The position numbers and the translations under genes are program-made. A stretch of 64,000 nucleotides of DNA from Trichoplax adhaerens (lineage: Eukaryota; Placozoa; Uniplacotomia; Trichoplacea; Trichoplacidae): assembly GCF_000150275.1 (NCBI RefSeq), contig NW_002060948.1, positions 4,166,759-4,230,758 on the forward strand, read 5' to 3'. A model generated the notes under the pieces. That model saw nothing but the letters and a program-made list of their open reading frames with translations. It was not told the DNA's origin and made no database searches. Positions 1-14,456 of this stretch are shown piece after piece. The first letter of the stretch is position 1. Each line of letters starts with the position of its first letter.

Positions 1-3000
1 GAATTTTTTTCTCTCCTTTTAAACAGATAATTGATGAATGTAAAATTGTTGTTATTATTAATAAGCACTATGTTATTGTCAAATTTTTCTTTTATTACCC
101 GTTATATGCTGAATATATTACAATACTAGAATATTGGAGCCCTTTTTTATCTGTATCTATGATGAAGATATTTGCCTCTTAATGCCAGTTTTAATTGTTT
201 GAGGCTCTGCAAAATTAACGTATTTGGTGATTACTGTAAACGTCATTCATGTCAATAGAATCGAGGAACCGCCTGAACCCTGACCGTCTGTAGCTTTGTT
301 TACTAATTTCTTAATTTTTAGTTTTTGGTATTGTTCTTTAATGTGATGCGATCAAGAAGGCACACAAAGCGCGATGCTATGCAATATTATTTAAGAAAGA
401 ATGTGTACTTAATGTTGAAAGAATTGAAAGTAATTGCTCGATACTGTTTTAGGGTTAATGACTATTGATAAAAAATTTTTCTCAGCATGCTGTACGGTAT
501 GTCAGTGTAAAACCAAGATTTCTAAATAAAAATTTCATAAATGGGGCTACATATTTACATCAAAAAGGAAGACTGTCAGGGCAATATTGCCATTAAATGC
601 TGATGTATCGATTACTTGTATATCGACAAGTATTTATTTCTGTAATGAGCTATAGTTTTTATAACATAATTTACGCATAGCTAAGGCCAATACGATTTTC
701 AGATTTCATTTAAGAAATTTTGCAGAATATTTCTTGCGTCTGTTACTTTGTATATCATAGATAATGAATCCGTAATGAATCTAAAAGTTTATTTTAATTA
801 TCAGAATGAAATTAAATCATCTAGCTAAAATTTAGCCGTAAAATTATCAAATTAATAGTAAGTGAATATGTTCATTTCGATCTATACAGCATATGATTAT
901 TTTTAACTCTAGCGTTTTATTCTGGAAATTTTGAAGGGCTCTAGTAATTGATTCATTGTGATTTTACGCAGCCAGCTATGTTTTCATTTAAATTTTTCTC
1001 ATTTAGTGAGCTTAAATGTTTGTCTACTGTATACCGTATATCTGAAGAAAATTAAAGCATTCGTTAAATTTTAATTATCAGTGTCTGACCTACTTGTATG
1101 AAAATAAACTAAAATACGAACTGTAAAGGCGTGTTCAAAAAAATTTATTATAATCAACGCTCTAATTGACTGTCGTTAACAGGAGCATTAGGACTAGCTG
1201 TTTCTGGTACAATTTTTTAGAATTTTATGGCGTAATATATTACTTGGTTAAATTTCTATACGTAGAGAATAAGTATTACCGCTATTTTTGCATGTACTTT
1301 GATATGGCATCTGTCACGGTACGAACTACCGTGAAGAAATAGCTATCTAAATTTGGTGAATATAATATAGTGATAATATATTACAACTGGTTACTTACAA
1401 TAGGAAGTACTCTAATTATAAATATGTTACAGTAAATTTAATGCTGTGCTGTAATGTGCACTGAAATGATTCTGTGGATGGACATGTTGTAGTCCGACAG
1501 TGAAAAATTAGTTAGTAGATGTTCTCACCTAAGTATTTTTATAAGATGACTCATGAATGTTAGCTGCTGTAGAAGGGTATATAAGCCCGTCAGATAGTTG
1601 AATAAAGTAGTTCTCAATTGTCTAGTCGAGTTTAACGTAGAATCAAAGACGTCTAAATTCTTGTGAGTAGGGATACTGAATCCGCAGATTTTAAAGAAAT
1701 TTAGAGATTTATTTTACGTTATCCTTGTCACGAAGCTGGTTTGTGACAGCATCAAATCAGGTGGGGATTGTTTGTAGAATGTATCGCTGTTTCATTGAAA
1801 AGGTATCGGATTCATGTCATAGGCTTAGATATCCAAGTAAATAACTACAGTCAATAGAGTGAGTAAAGCCTTACTGATGAATGCATATCTGTAAAATTAT
1901 TTGCAGGAATCGATAATACTAAACCTGCAAATGAACTTTTTCACTTGAATAGTTCCAGGTTGGGTCGGATTAAATTCTGCATATGGTCTTGATAATGAAA
2001 ATAAATTTGCACGATAATATTAATTTGCTTTCTAGTAGCTTATTAAGTAGGCTTTGTGAGCCAGCAAGAAGTAGATATTATGCAAAACTTATGAAACATA
2101 CTGGTATTAACGAAAATTCTAGCCATACTATTAAACAAAATATATAATTATATAATTTAGACTCTAATTGATAAGTTAATGCATTACCTTACTTAGTTAA
2201 TCTACTATCTTTGGATTATAGTATCAAGAATATATCTTAGTTGAATTATAGACGTTAATATGAAATTGGCTACCGTATTATTTGTGAATGTGCCTTCATA
2301 AGAATCAGTTCTTCATACAGTGCATGCTTTATGCGGAAAGATACGTTGAAGAAATATTATCCCGCCTGGATTAGAAATGTTATTTCTTGGATCCCAGTTG
2401 AAAAAATTCATACTTTGCTATCTGTTAATCAGAATAATCCTCCACATCGTAACAATTTCTGCATCTATAGAGCGCTCAAAGTTATTTCAACTTATTTCAA
2501 AGCTGTTGTCTTACTACATACAGTATAAATACTTGTGTAAGATTTTAGATTTTTAAAGGTAATGCTCTTACACGCTATGACACGGAATTCCTTTTGGTCA
2601 TAAATTAAAGATACTATTTTATTTTCATTTTTAATCTCATTTTGTATGATTTGCGCAGTTTTAAGAATTATAATGCTGCAAGTGTAGCTTTGGCTATCAG
2701 TTATACGAATAACAATAACAGTTTTTATTTACAGAATTGGCTATAAAATCTACTTCCAATTTAGAAAAGAATGCATTCAAGCTAGTATTGAGTATTTGGT
2801 ATCCTTTAAAATCTTTAATGAAAGATCTATTGACATTTCTTTTCATTGCTGCAGTCGGCTAGTACCATATATTACTGAGTATAATAACTCGAAGTGACAA
2901 CAAATCACGGTACTAACACTTACACGATATTATGTTAAATATTATATTAGGTTATTTTCGATTGAAGACATAAACAAATGTGCATACATAATGAATAACT

Positions 3001-3301
3001 TCGTAATTATTATTTTAAGAGAATTTCGTTAGCAATTCATAAAGACCTCTATCATCAGCCATATATAATGGAGGATATGATATTCAATTATCAAATTTTT
3101 GATCGCAGTTAATTCAAGATAATGAAAGCGATTACATTGTTGCGAAAAGCAAATTCGTTCGACATTATTGTTTTATCGCATTATTATTTATTTTATCTAT
3201 TTTAATGGTTGCGTAAACTTGTTATACTTGTATATACGTATATCGTTATTCCCTCGTTGAGTTATAATTTTGGTCATTTTAAGAAATCAGTGATAACATG
3301 T
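1..3301. other. Gene-poor AT-rich left flank
   Basis: No convincing gene is visible. A pyrimidine-rich tract ending in AG at 26 is followed by 51 open codons to a TAA at 180-182. This could be the last exon of a gene entering from the left, but its Phe/Ile/Tyr-rich composition looks like chance translation of AT-rich DNA. The short ORF at 2331-2528 has no recognisable domain. A TTTATT at 3187-3192 is a plausible minus-strand poly(A) signal for the receptor gene to the right. Confidence 0.5.
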
Positions 3302-4348
3302 TCAGTCCGCAACTGCTGGCAAATTTCCTCTTCTACTTGCCACGAAGAATACTGAAATTTTTTGAGTAAATTCGCTGTTCAAATTCGTTCCAGATCGAGA
3401 CGATAATGCTCCAATTCGTCGAGATTTTCCTCTGCCGAATATTTTATTCACTTCAGCTTTTAAGTCACTGGTGTACTTAACATAGAATATTGGCACCGTG
3501 ATACTGTAGATTAGCTGTAAAACAACGCCAATTCGGGAAATAACTAGGGAGAGATTGATTCTATTTTTACGGAGTGCCACTGATGCTATTATCCCTGATA
3601 CTGGATATGAGATTACAAAGATAGCAGTTAATGCAACCATTTGATATAAGACTCTTTTCCTATTATAGATAGATGACTTTAAGGTTGTTATTCGGTTACC
3701 GTTATTTTCAATACGTAACTTTTTTTTCAATACTATGCAATAAAAACGCGTGTAACAGGATATAATGATGCATGTTGGTATAATACCGACGATGACATGA
3801 TAAATTTCAATGGTAGTTCGGAGCATATTTTTATCGGCTGAAATGTTTTTGCCAAATTCGAAGTTGACATTAAAGATGCATGAAGTTATATTTGGTTTAA
3901 CATTTGCTTGAATCACGGAATAGCGTTCAATAAAAGCTGCCATGTAAAAACCGATCGGAATTATCCATATCGCGATCATAATTACGGCTACATTACGAGA
4001 TGTACATATTCGTTTATATAGAAATGGTTTTTCTATCGCAAATAATCTGTGTAATGTAATAATGGAAAGGTGTAAGCACGAAATAATACCCATAGCAAAA
4101 GCTAGTGAAAATAAAAGATTACAGGTGTACCAGTTGGTGTGTAAGCTAAACACGGTGAATAATGGTATGAAGTAGGCGCAAATAGCTATCATATTTAAAA
4201 TCATGTAACTTAATATCATGATATTAGACTCATTCTGCAATAAGATTGGTTTACAGACAATAATTAATATTAAAAATAAAGCAACAATAAATGCTACTGC
4301 GCTAAGTAATAAACCTATAGTAACGATAATAATAATATCAAAAACCAT
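3302..4348 (-). CDS. Class A (rhodopsin-like) seven-transmembrane G-protein-coupled receptor, intronless
   Basis: A single open frame of 348 residues with seven hydrophobic segments at about 5-31, 41-65, 75-100, 118-140, 182-205, 234-258 and 267-290. Cys76 at the top of helix 3 and Cys157 in the second extracellular loop can form the usual disulfide. Class A landmarks are present but altered: DRY at the end of helix 3 is His-Arg-Leu (100-102), followed by FAIEKP; helix 6 has a proline (SYPVSG, 247-252); helix 7 ends PIFY (286-289) instead of NPxxY. Asn153 is a possible glycosylation site. The cytoplasmic tail is basic and serine-rich. It should act at the cell surface; the ligand cannot be read from sequence, and peptide or amine are both possible. 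A candidate poly(A) signal lies about 110 bp past the stop. Intronless receptors in expanded families are common in early-branching animals. Confidence 0.85.
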   Translation of the reverse strand: MVFDIIIIVTIGLLLSAVAFIVALFLILIIVCKPILLQNESNIMILSYMILNMIAICAYFIPLFTVFSLHTNWYTCNLLFSLAFAMGIISCLHLSIITLHRLFAIEKPFLYKRICTSRNVAVIMIAIWIIPIGFYMAAFIERYSVIQANVKPNITSCIFNVNFEFGKNISADKNMLRTTIEIYHVIVGIIPTCIIISCYTRFYCIVLKKKLRIENNGNRITTLKSSIYNRKRVLYQMVALTAIFVISYPVSGIIASVALRKNRINLSLVISRIGVVLQLIYSITVPIFYVKYTSDLKAEVNKIFGRGKSRRIGALSSRSGTNLNSEFTQKISVFFVASRRGNLPAVAD

Positions 4349-7300
4349 CTTTAGAATATAATTTTGAAAATATTTATGTGTTTACAAACGTATCTTACTG
4401 ATGAATTAAACAATTAACGTAAATGATCTTATATAGCTTGAAATGTGCTTAATACTATCTACTGATACAGAAATACTATTATAACTATGTAAGTAAATTG
4501 CACGAGATCGAAATAATTATAGCGTTATTATCGTTATTATCGACTACACAAAATTAACAATTTTTTATCATTAGAATCTACTTACAAGACATTTTATGCT
4601 GTACAGATACGAATCTCACAAAGCTTAAAAATTGAAAATAATAATACAAATTCAGTAAATGAGAGTCGTTTCTAAACGGATAGTGCACTTATCACGTAAA
4701 ATAAATATGTGTATAAGTTATGATAGGTACGGGATATTTAATTACTCGAGGTTTCTTGTTATTGACTATAAATAGTAATAATAAAATGGTTCAGATATAC
4801 AGATCAAGTCTGAATAATAGTTTATTTTATCTGATTTATTTTGGTGATCTTATGAATTGAAGTAAATTGGTTCTACATAAAGCTTTTTGACAGTTTTCAT
4901 CCACAATGAATGTTATTTAATTAATAAACGATCGGTCTTTATTGCTATTATTTTGTATAATTGCCTTGTTTGACTTACGATGACATGTCTACAGGGGTAG
5001 ATTTCCAAGAAATCATTTAATTCTACATTCAGAAGATGCATAGCAAGATTATCAATATCGATTAATTCTGCTATCAAGTAATTTTTCAACGAAGAAGATT
5101 CATATGGAAATTATTGAACTTAATTATAGGCTCACTGTATTATTTATACTACAGATCGGTTATGATAAATTGTAACAATTTTAATTGTATTAAACTTAAT
5201 TTAAAGTCCGATGAATAGAATAGTTCTAGAAGATAATGCTATGGATTTATAGTAAAAATGTTATAGTGACGAAATTTTCATATTTTTCAGTGATACATAT
5301 CTCAGCTTACTTTAATTTTTAAAGTGCTATAATCAACATTAATATTAATGCTAATAATTTTCAAAAATCTTTTTCTTTGTCTGTCAGCTTGCCTTGTATT
5401 GGTAGAAAGCCATAATGTAATTTTCAGATATATCTTATAGCATGTTACCATAATACTTGAAATTACTGGAGGAAGTCTATCTATAATATTTCATGGCTTA
5501 ATGCCATTGATGAAGTAATTCATTGGGTCTTTAAGGTGATGATTCTTCTCGGTTTGTATGCACAATATAGCGAATGAGGTACAAGTGAGAAGTAATTAAA
5601 GTAAATTTGTAAAATTGGTAGTGGTCCATTTGTGATATACTACTACAGGTTTAGGTATCTAATCATGATTCTTAGTTGTAAGCAGCCAGTTAGAAACATA
5701 CTAAAATACTGCAAATGATTGATATATGACCCGAATGTCAATAAAATTATGTCAACCGCTGTATATCGATATGTCTATTGCTACTATCGGAAATCTTGTA
5801 TACTAAAGTTATTATCAGTTTGGGCATTGCCGTACTATCTCATTCTAAAAATAGGATATTCTGAAATTATTATAATTCATTAAATCCAGTCTTAGTTATT
5901 ATGATAATTTATCAGATTCTGATACGTTAAAGTGATTAAATTTGATCATTTATTTGCTTTTGGGCTATTGCCAATATGTTTGTGAGTATTATCGTCATCG
6001 ATTTTTTTTGTGTAAAGACTAACGGCAGTATTAATTATAGCTGAGGTTTTGCAGAAATTTACAATTTAAGATCGATTATGATTGAACAATAGGCTTTTTT
6101 TACATCATTTACAAAACTTGCGAGTTTGCTAAGCATTAAAGCATTCATATAGTTAATAAAGGTGGCTAATATAAATTTTTAACTAAAAGGGATTACCATA
6201 ATGTATCCACTGTACAAAAATAAGAATAGCTTTGCGTGAATATTTATAAAGCAAACAGTAGAAAGTAAATAACTTGATTTTGTAGTAATACCTTCTAGTT
6301 AAACAAAGTTACTGAAATTTGCATGTTTAATGGTAGGCATCGATAAGAATATTATCTTATTTGATAAATAAGCAATTTAATCGCATTAGTTTATTTTATT
6401 TTTGATTAATGATAATCTACAACATTCCTGAAGTTGAAGCATACATTGAAAATGAATTGAGGGGAAGAGATTAGAGAAATAATGAATCTATTTTAGTGCA
6501 AAAGTTTAATTAAAACAGTAAATCATTGGGAAGGTTTCCAGTCGTAATATAACTTATGCATGGTCAAAAATGTTCATGTGAAATGATAGATGAATATAAT
6601 GTGTTTGTCATATTCAATTTTATTACTAAATTTCTCTTTATAAAATGATACAAAGAGTAATTGACTGATTTTACTTGCCAATGTTGCCAGGAAATAGTTT
6701 ACTATAAATGATATGACTTCATTGTGTGATAGTGAAGTAGTTTTAAGTGTCCTATTACATCCGTCTACTCTTTCTAAATGGATATTTGCGGATCTTTCAT
6801 TGTTTACTTTAGTTGGTTACGCTTTTCGTTATCATAGCTACGGGGAAACATTAGAGCAAGCCAATCAAATTTGAAGCTCAAATTTGAAGCTGTCTTTTTA
6901 TTTATAAATAACAATAAAACAGGTGCTTTGATTATCCGATAACTTACGACATTGAATATAGTTGCCATTTATCCGGTAGCCGGATAATCATCAAATTAGT
7001 AAAATTGAAGGTGGTGCTTTTCTCTACATATTGTGCTATTACGATAAAATAAAGCCCTACTGTCAGGCAAAAATTAGAGTTCAATGCCTAGGAGATATCC
7101 TAACTGCAGATATTTATTGTTATCCGTTACTACTTTTGGGTAGAATGAATTTTATTCTTTGTCAGTCAAATTATTTTTTTTTTAGTGTGTTTGGACTTAC
7201 GCTTATTCTGTTAGGATTGAATCCGTCGCATAAAGAAGAGTAAGATTTGTCATTTATTCTTTCATTTATGTATCACGGCAGATAACTTATGGACTATAGT

Positions 7301-7973
7301 AATATCTATACTACTGCAATTTGCTATTTACAGCTGAGGAGATTATGGCTATAATTGGTAATAAGTATTTGTCATTATTATTTCGATATTTAAACATAAC
7401 GTACATTGTTAGAGTTAATTACTAGCAATTGTATTATTTGACCGTAAGTACTGTTTTTTATTTTATTTATTTAGTAGTGCTTGAGATAGTCCCTAGTCCC
7501 TGAAATGGATTATGCTAGCTGAAGGCGCATACCGTTTAGTGAGAATGATCAGTTAGATTTGTTAATTCCAATCGAAGCAGATTCAACAGATTTTGTTATT
7601 AATGATCCAAATGCTTGTAAATATATATACGAGTACTGCAGTTTAGAATTGCAAGTTAGTTCTTTCTCTCGTTTCGTAATTGGCTGTAGAATACTGTTGT
7701 GGTAAACTTTGTATTAAAAGTAAATTTTTATTCCAAGTGAAAGGTTATCACATAGCTGTTCCTTATATGAGAATGTTTGTTTTATCACGTAGAATATTTA
7801 GCCGTGCATTTCAGCTGTCTTAGGCTACATGCTTCTATTTTGTAGAGGTAAATCTTGGCTATTTTAATCAGCTTATTAGTTATCAGCAGTTGTTGAAGAT
7901 GAAACCTGGAATTACAGTGTCACATTTTATTACTTCCATCTAATAATTTTCGTACTTTATTATTTATTTTAAT
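4349..7973. other. Intergenic, no gene seen
   Basis: AT-rich DNA without a supported gene. Near 6920-6997 two short imperfect inverted segments (TTTGATTATCCG and CGGATAATCATCAAA) face each other about 40 bp apart, and a 13-bp unit (TCAAATTTGAAGC) is doubled near 6865-6890. The ORF at 7031-7243 shows no domain and is treated as chance. Confidence 0.6.
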
Positions 7974-8177
7974 CTAGTCCAACACCCTGCTCGTGATAAT
8001 ATACCGTAAGCTATTCATGTACTGAATGTTTCTTCGTGGTATCAATACACCTATGATAAGAAATGAATTCACACTAATAGTAAAAATATCTGTTACTAAT
8101 ACAAAGCTATGTCCAGCTGTCCATATAAAAAGGAGATTTTCCAGTTGTGTGTAATGAATGAATGAGCTGAGATTCAA
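7974..8177 (-). pseudogene. Possible N-terminal relic of a class A receptor
   Basis: A 67-residue minus-strand frame reads like the start of a class A receptor. It opens MNLSS (a glycosylation sequon), then has one hydrophobic helix containing ISVNSFLIIGVL, where the Asn sits like the conserved Asn of helix 1. A basic loop (RR) and MNSLRYIITSRVLD follow, resembling loop 1 and the start of helix 2 with its conserved Asp. A stop codon follows at once, and I see no helix 2 continuation. It may be a truncated receptor or a first exon; GTGTTG just before the stop could be a donor. It is not closely similar to the receptor at 3302-4348. Composition alone could mislead in such DNA. Confidence 0.35.
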
Positions 8178-8651
8178 TGTTGATCCACGAGCTGCACCTA
8201 CCTTTTCCTTCAGTAGCCGCTATTATAGTGCTAATAGGCTCATCGATTCTTTCCTACTTTCAGCAAATTCATAGCGATTTGCGTAAAATGCTTCCTTTTG
8301 AGTGCGTGTTGCAACGAGGGTCTATTGTTGTAGTAGCTGACATACATCATACTGACGTATAATTAATTGGCTTGTACCTATCTAGGAAACTACAGCAGGA
8401 TAACCTAACGATGAATTTTCTTTTAATTTATTGCTTTGTGTGATTATGTTCATTTGAACTACAAAAAGTAAAATTACAGTAATCATAGCGGTACAGTATA
8501 ATACTTTACTCGTTGATAGTGCTAGATCATTCAATTAAAATTATCAACAATGAGTATACGACATTTTTAGTTTAGTCTTAACTAATTTATAGCAGGCATC
8601 CATAGTGATTGCCGTCCCGGATATTCGATTTGGTGTGTGTGATCATCATTT
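8178..8651. other. Spacer before the dispersed repeat
   Basis: A 61-codon plus-strand frame (8177-8362) lies in slightly GC-richer DNA but shows no domain or splice context. Nothing else is recognised. Confidence 0.5.
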
Positions 8652-9036
8652 CAGTCACGGACTGCTAGAAGAAGACCTGGACTGACTGGACTCATGACTT
8701 CCTCAGACAGACGGACTCTTCTTAGCAAAAGAGGTCGTCAATATCGAAAAATATCTAGGAGTATGGATCTTCCGTATTTGTTTTCTGAATTACTAATACT
8801 AATTTTCATAACATCGACGATCTTATATAAGTGTCTCCAAGCGGAACTTAGTAACAGATGATAAGATTTATTTAACGTAGATGCTTCATTAAGAAAAAAT
8901 CAGTCCATTCAAAATCCAACGTTTTCATACTAAAGTAGTATCATACCGAAGTGCTTGGCACAATACATTGACGAGACGTAGCCGAAAATGTCTGTCCATC
9001 CAAGAGTGGTCAGTCCAGGTCTACTTCTGTAGGCCG
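8652..9036 (+). repeat. Dispersed repeat, copy A
   Basis: About 385 bp that aligns along its whole length, with small indels, to 22866-23262. By eye roughly three quarters of positions match. Shared blocks in order include CTAGAAGAAGACC, CAGACGGACT, GTATGGATCTTCCG, CATCGACGATCTTATATAA, GAACTTAG, and near the right end CGAAGTG and GTCCATCCAAG/GTCCGTCCAAG. I see no coding domain, long terminal repeat or clear terminal inverted repeat. It ends about 430 bp before the LZIC start codon, and a pentamer array begins just past it. Probably an unclassified non-autonomous element. Confidence 0.7.
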
Positions 9037-9060
9037 TGTCAGACAGAGTATTGTACAACC

Positions 9061-9228
9061 TACAGTATACTACTGTACTGTAGTACTGTGCTATTTTGCT
9101 ATGAAACAATACAGTACTGTACAGTACTGTACACTGTACGGATAGATGAAGTACTGTACAGTGTACAGTACAGTAGTCAAGTGTCCATGTTAATATTTAC
9201 TGTACAGTACTATACACTATACAGTATA
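9061..9228. repeat. C(A/T)GTA pentamer array upstream of LZIC
   Basis: Interrupted runs of CAGTA and CTGTA in five-base register, giving nested palindromes such as CAGTACTGTACAGTACTG. It lies between repeat copy A and the LZIC start codon. Smaller groups of the same pentamer occur nearby at about 9788-9800, 9955-9966, 10112-10132 and 10553-10568, the last four inside LZIC intron 1. Confidence 0.85.
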
Positions 9229-9428
9229 ATCGACGTGACAATGCATAGGGCGTTAACAGCTCTTGTTTGAGCTACCTAGCTTGGCTTGCAGTTCGCAGCT
9301 TGCATGTTGCTGTAGAAGATCGCTTGGCTATCAGCTACGATAGTATAGATAATTCATCATCATAATAATAAAGAATTCAATTACATCAAGAATTCATAAT
9401 CTTTCAAGCGACTGTTAGGTCTTAATAG

Positions 9429-11689
<2,261 letters not shown>

Positions 11690-13699
11690 TTACCAAGCCG
11701 TGGATACTCACCCTTTTGAAATGAGGCGATGTTGTTCTTTGTGAACTCGGGTCGTAAGCAGCTGTATCACGCAAATCAACAAGTATCTGAATTTCTGCTA
11801 GTGAGATAGATTGTTGTGTTACTGTAATTTATAATGCTCACTCCATACACAGAGCATCTCGGTCTTTACCTGTGCTCGCTAAACAATTTTCTAAGTTTGT
11901 GATATAGTACAAATTAGTGTGGTAACCTTGTTTTCTGGAATTGAATCTATTTTACTGTACCAATTTTAAAGTTTTATCATGGGTAGTGCAGAAGTATACT
12001 CGTAAAAATGCCTTTTGGCCTTGTTATTCTCACACTAGTTACCTGTTACTATGTTAGTTGCCATTGAAAGCAAATATTTTATTTTTACTAGTCAGTTACA
12101 TAATAAAATATGATTACCAAGATGCAATCCTATTATTTTGTCTAGTATTATGCTCACAAGATGATGAGCTGTAGTTGTTTACGATGATCACGATGCAGTG
12201 ATTGATTTATGTTATCGGCGAAATGCAGTAGATTGTTACAGACCAATACTGGATACAGGATAGATGAACGTAACATTTTCAGTAGTGCATGTTTGAATTA
12301 CAATACTGATGTAGTTGTAACAAAATAGAGTAAGGTATAGTATTGTCACCTTGATCAAAACATTTTTGAAGTGAAGTGAACCGTGGCATGCAGTATTTAC
12401 TAATAGAGAAGAAAGTTACTGAACAGTACATTCATTTTTTTAGTTACTAGGATATTGATACTTTATTTGTACTGTCGTTTACGCCAATTTATATCAACTC
12501 CTAAGGCACTGCGTGCACAAGTATGAAAAGTAAATTGATAAATTTAGAATCGATATTTATAACATTGACGCAAATATAATTATGAATCTACTGTTTTGAG
12601 CATTTAATCATTTCAAGAGACTGCTGTCCTCAATTCTATTAATATGCTAGTCAGTGTAAATCCGGCATAGCCAGGCTTTCTGCATAAAACGTGTAAATCT
12701 ATTGCTTCAAACAAAAATATCTATATAGCATTTATATATATGTTATACATGTACAACCCGCGTAGACGAGTATCACCGCCCCGATTTTGAAGTTCTTTGT
12801 GTACAGTATGTACTGTAGATTACTGTATATTTGGCTGATTTCAAAAGTATCATGTCAAAGTGGTTCTAGACTATTTATTTTATCTGCTTTTATGATCAAT
12901 GCACTCCTTGATCAGGTGCAGGCGTGCTGTTGGGGGTGTACTGAATATAAAGTTTATTCTTCATTTCGTCCAAATTTTGAATTGGGCCAAGTTGTTATTC
13001 AATATAGGAGTCAGGGCACTGTTAAGGGAACTGCTAAGAGAAAATTCCTTTACAAGACTGGGATACTACTACCCATTGTCGATAGGGTAGCTGACTATTA
13101 TACTTTACTTGCGAAGTACAGTTGTTCATTTAATGACTTGATCACAGCCATTCATTCTAACATTAATCCAACACATTACACACAATTTGGTGACCGATTG
13201 CCGATGTACACTGTACATACAAATACACTTGAGTGGATACTAGCCCTAGCCATTTTCAATTCCTTTGCACACTTGGTTTAAGCTGTCCGATATTACGAGT
13301 CGTCGACATCGACAGTCTTAACCTATGCAACATCGAAAAAATTCAGAAATCGTCCAATCTTACACGGCGCAAATCAAGTTCCACCGGAGGATTTTTGAAT
13401 TTTTTTGTAGACATGTCATTCTACTGTGTGTCTATAGTATCCATAAATGATGGAGATGTTGCAAAAAATGACTACAAGGCCATTGTCGATCTATTGAAGA
13501 ACTCGTTAGGCAGCCAGAGGTAAAGCTTGGCAGTATTTGGTGCATCGATGCTAGTGTAGTGTCTAGTTTGAGCGCTTGTAATGACTAATATAGTATGCAG
13601 CACACGCATCTAGCCCTATCCTGTATGGACAGTCCAGCTGTCGATCTTGGTATTGGTTACCATACAGTAGAATGGTGGTGTATCGTGGGTGGATACCTG
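11690..13699. other. LZIC-SPEN spacer, left part
   Basis: It holds the LZIC 3' region with a candidate AATAAA at 12102-12107, then a GC-richer stretch from about 12,900 to 13,550. Within it a plus-strand frame at 12787-13281 stays open for 164 codons and another at 13233-13523 for 96 codons. Neither shows a domain, signal peptide or splice sites I can support, so no gene is called. It could be the remnant of a mobile element. One pentamer group sits at 13205-13216. Confidence 0.5.
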
Positions 13700-13858
13700 T
13701 CAGTACAGTACAGAATGCTGCTACAGTACTGTACTGTAGTACAGTCAAAGAAAAACCCAAAGTACTGTATTACAGTACAGTACAGTATAGTACAGTGTAC
13801 AGTACTGTATACTGTAATACTGTACTGTAATACCAAATTACAAAGTACAGTACACAGT
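13700..13858. repeat. C(A/T)GTA pentamer array upstream of SPEN
   Basis: Dense interrupted CAGTA/CTGTA units over about 160 bp, with nearly every GTAC step in five-base spacing. It lies about 600 bp before the SPEN start codon. Confidence 0.85.
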
Positions 13859-14456
13859 AAATTATTAGTTTTAATTAGGACTGTAATACCAACGTGACCT
13901 ACTGTTCAGGGCAAAGTAGTGTACGCCTATAGTCGCTCAAGTGATACAACAGTACCATCTAGTTACAATTTCGAATGTCACCCCAATTCTTCATCCATGG
14001 TATTGTAGCAGCCTACTTACGATACAAAGTCGTTTCAATTACCAGAGTGCAAAGCCAACTGGGGTGACACTTTCAATTGGAGAGACTTTTAGTGTACCGT
14101 GCTGCAAATGGTCCGCTTCGAAACAGACTTGAGTACTGCATTATTCAACTTGGACCCTGTTGTAATCAAGTGATTTCATAGTAATGAAGAGAGAAGACGG
14201 TGGCGTAGTAGCGAGCAATATTGGACCAATTCATTACTGGATCGATTTTCAAGCAACGCATTCATTCAACTAGTCAAAACCTTTTTTGACCTTGTACAGG
14301 TAAATTGATGAAAGTAAACTGAGGTAGAGCTAAAACTGTTCAAGTATTAACTTTGGATATTGACATTGTAGAGTGGTAGGTACAGCAGTAAGGTCTGCGA
14401 TCCATTGATCCGACGGGCTATCTGGGCCATTAAAATTCGATAGCCAATACAATACC
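13859..14456. other. Presumed SPEN upstream region
   Basis: GC-richer than its surroundings, without a supported gene. No TATA box is evident. It probably holds the SPEN 5' untranslated region and promoter; this is inferred from position only. Confidence 0.4.

Noticed and set aside
27-182. Possible terminal exon after a strong polypyrimidine-AG
   Set aside because: 51 codons rich in Phe, Ile and Tyr with no domain; the upstream part of any such gene is outside the window.
8968-9270. 100-codon frame over the pentamer array before LZIC
   Set aside because: Its Tyr/Cys/Thr-rich sequence is the translated pentamer; the conserved LZIC start lies downstream at 9462.
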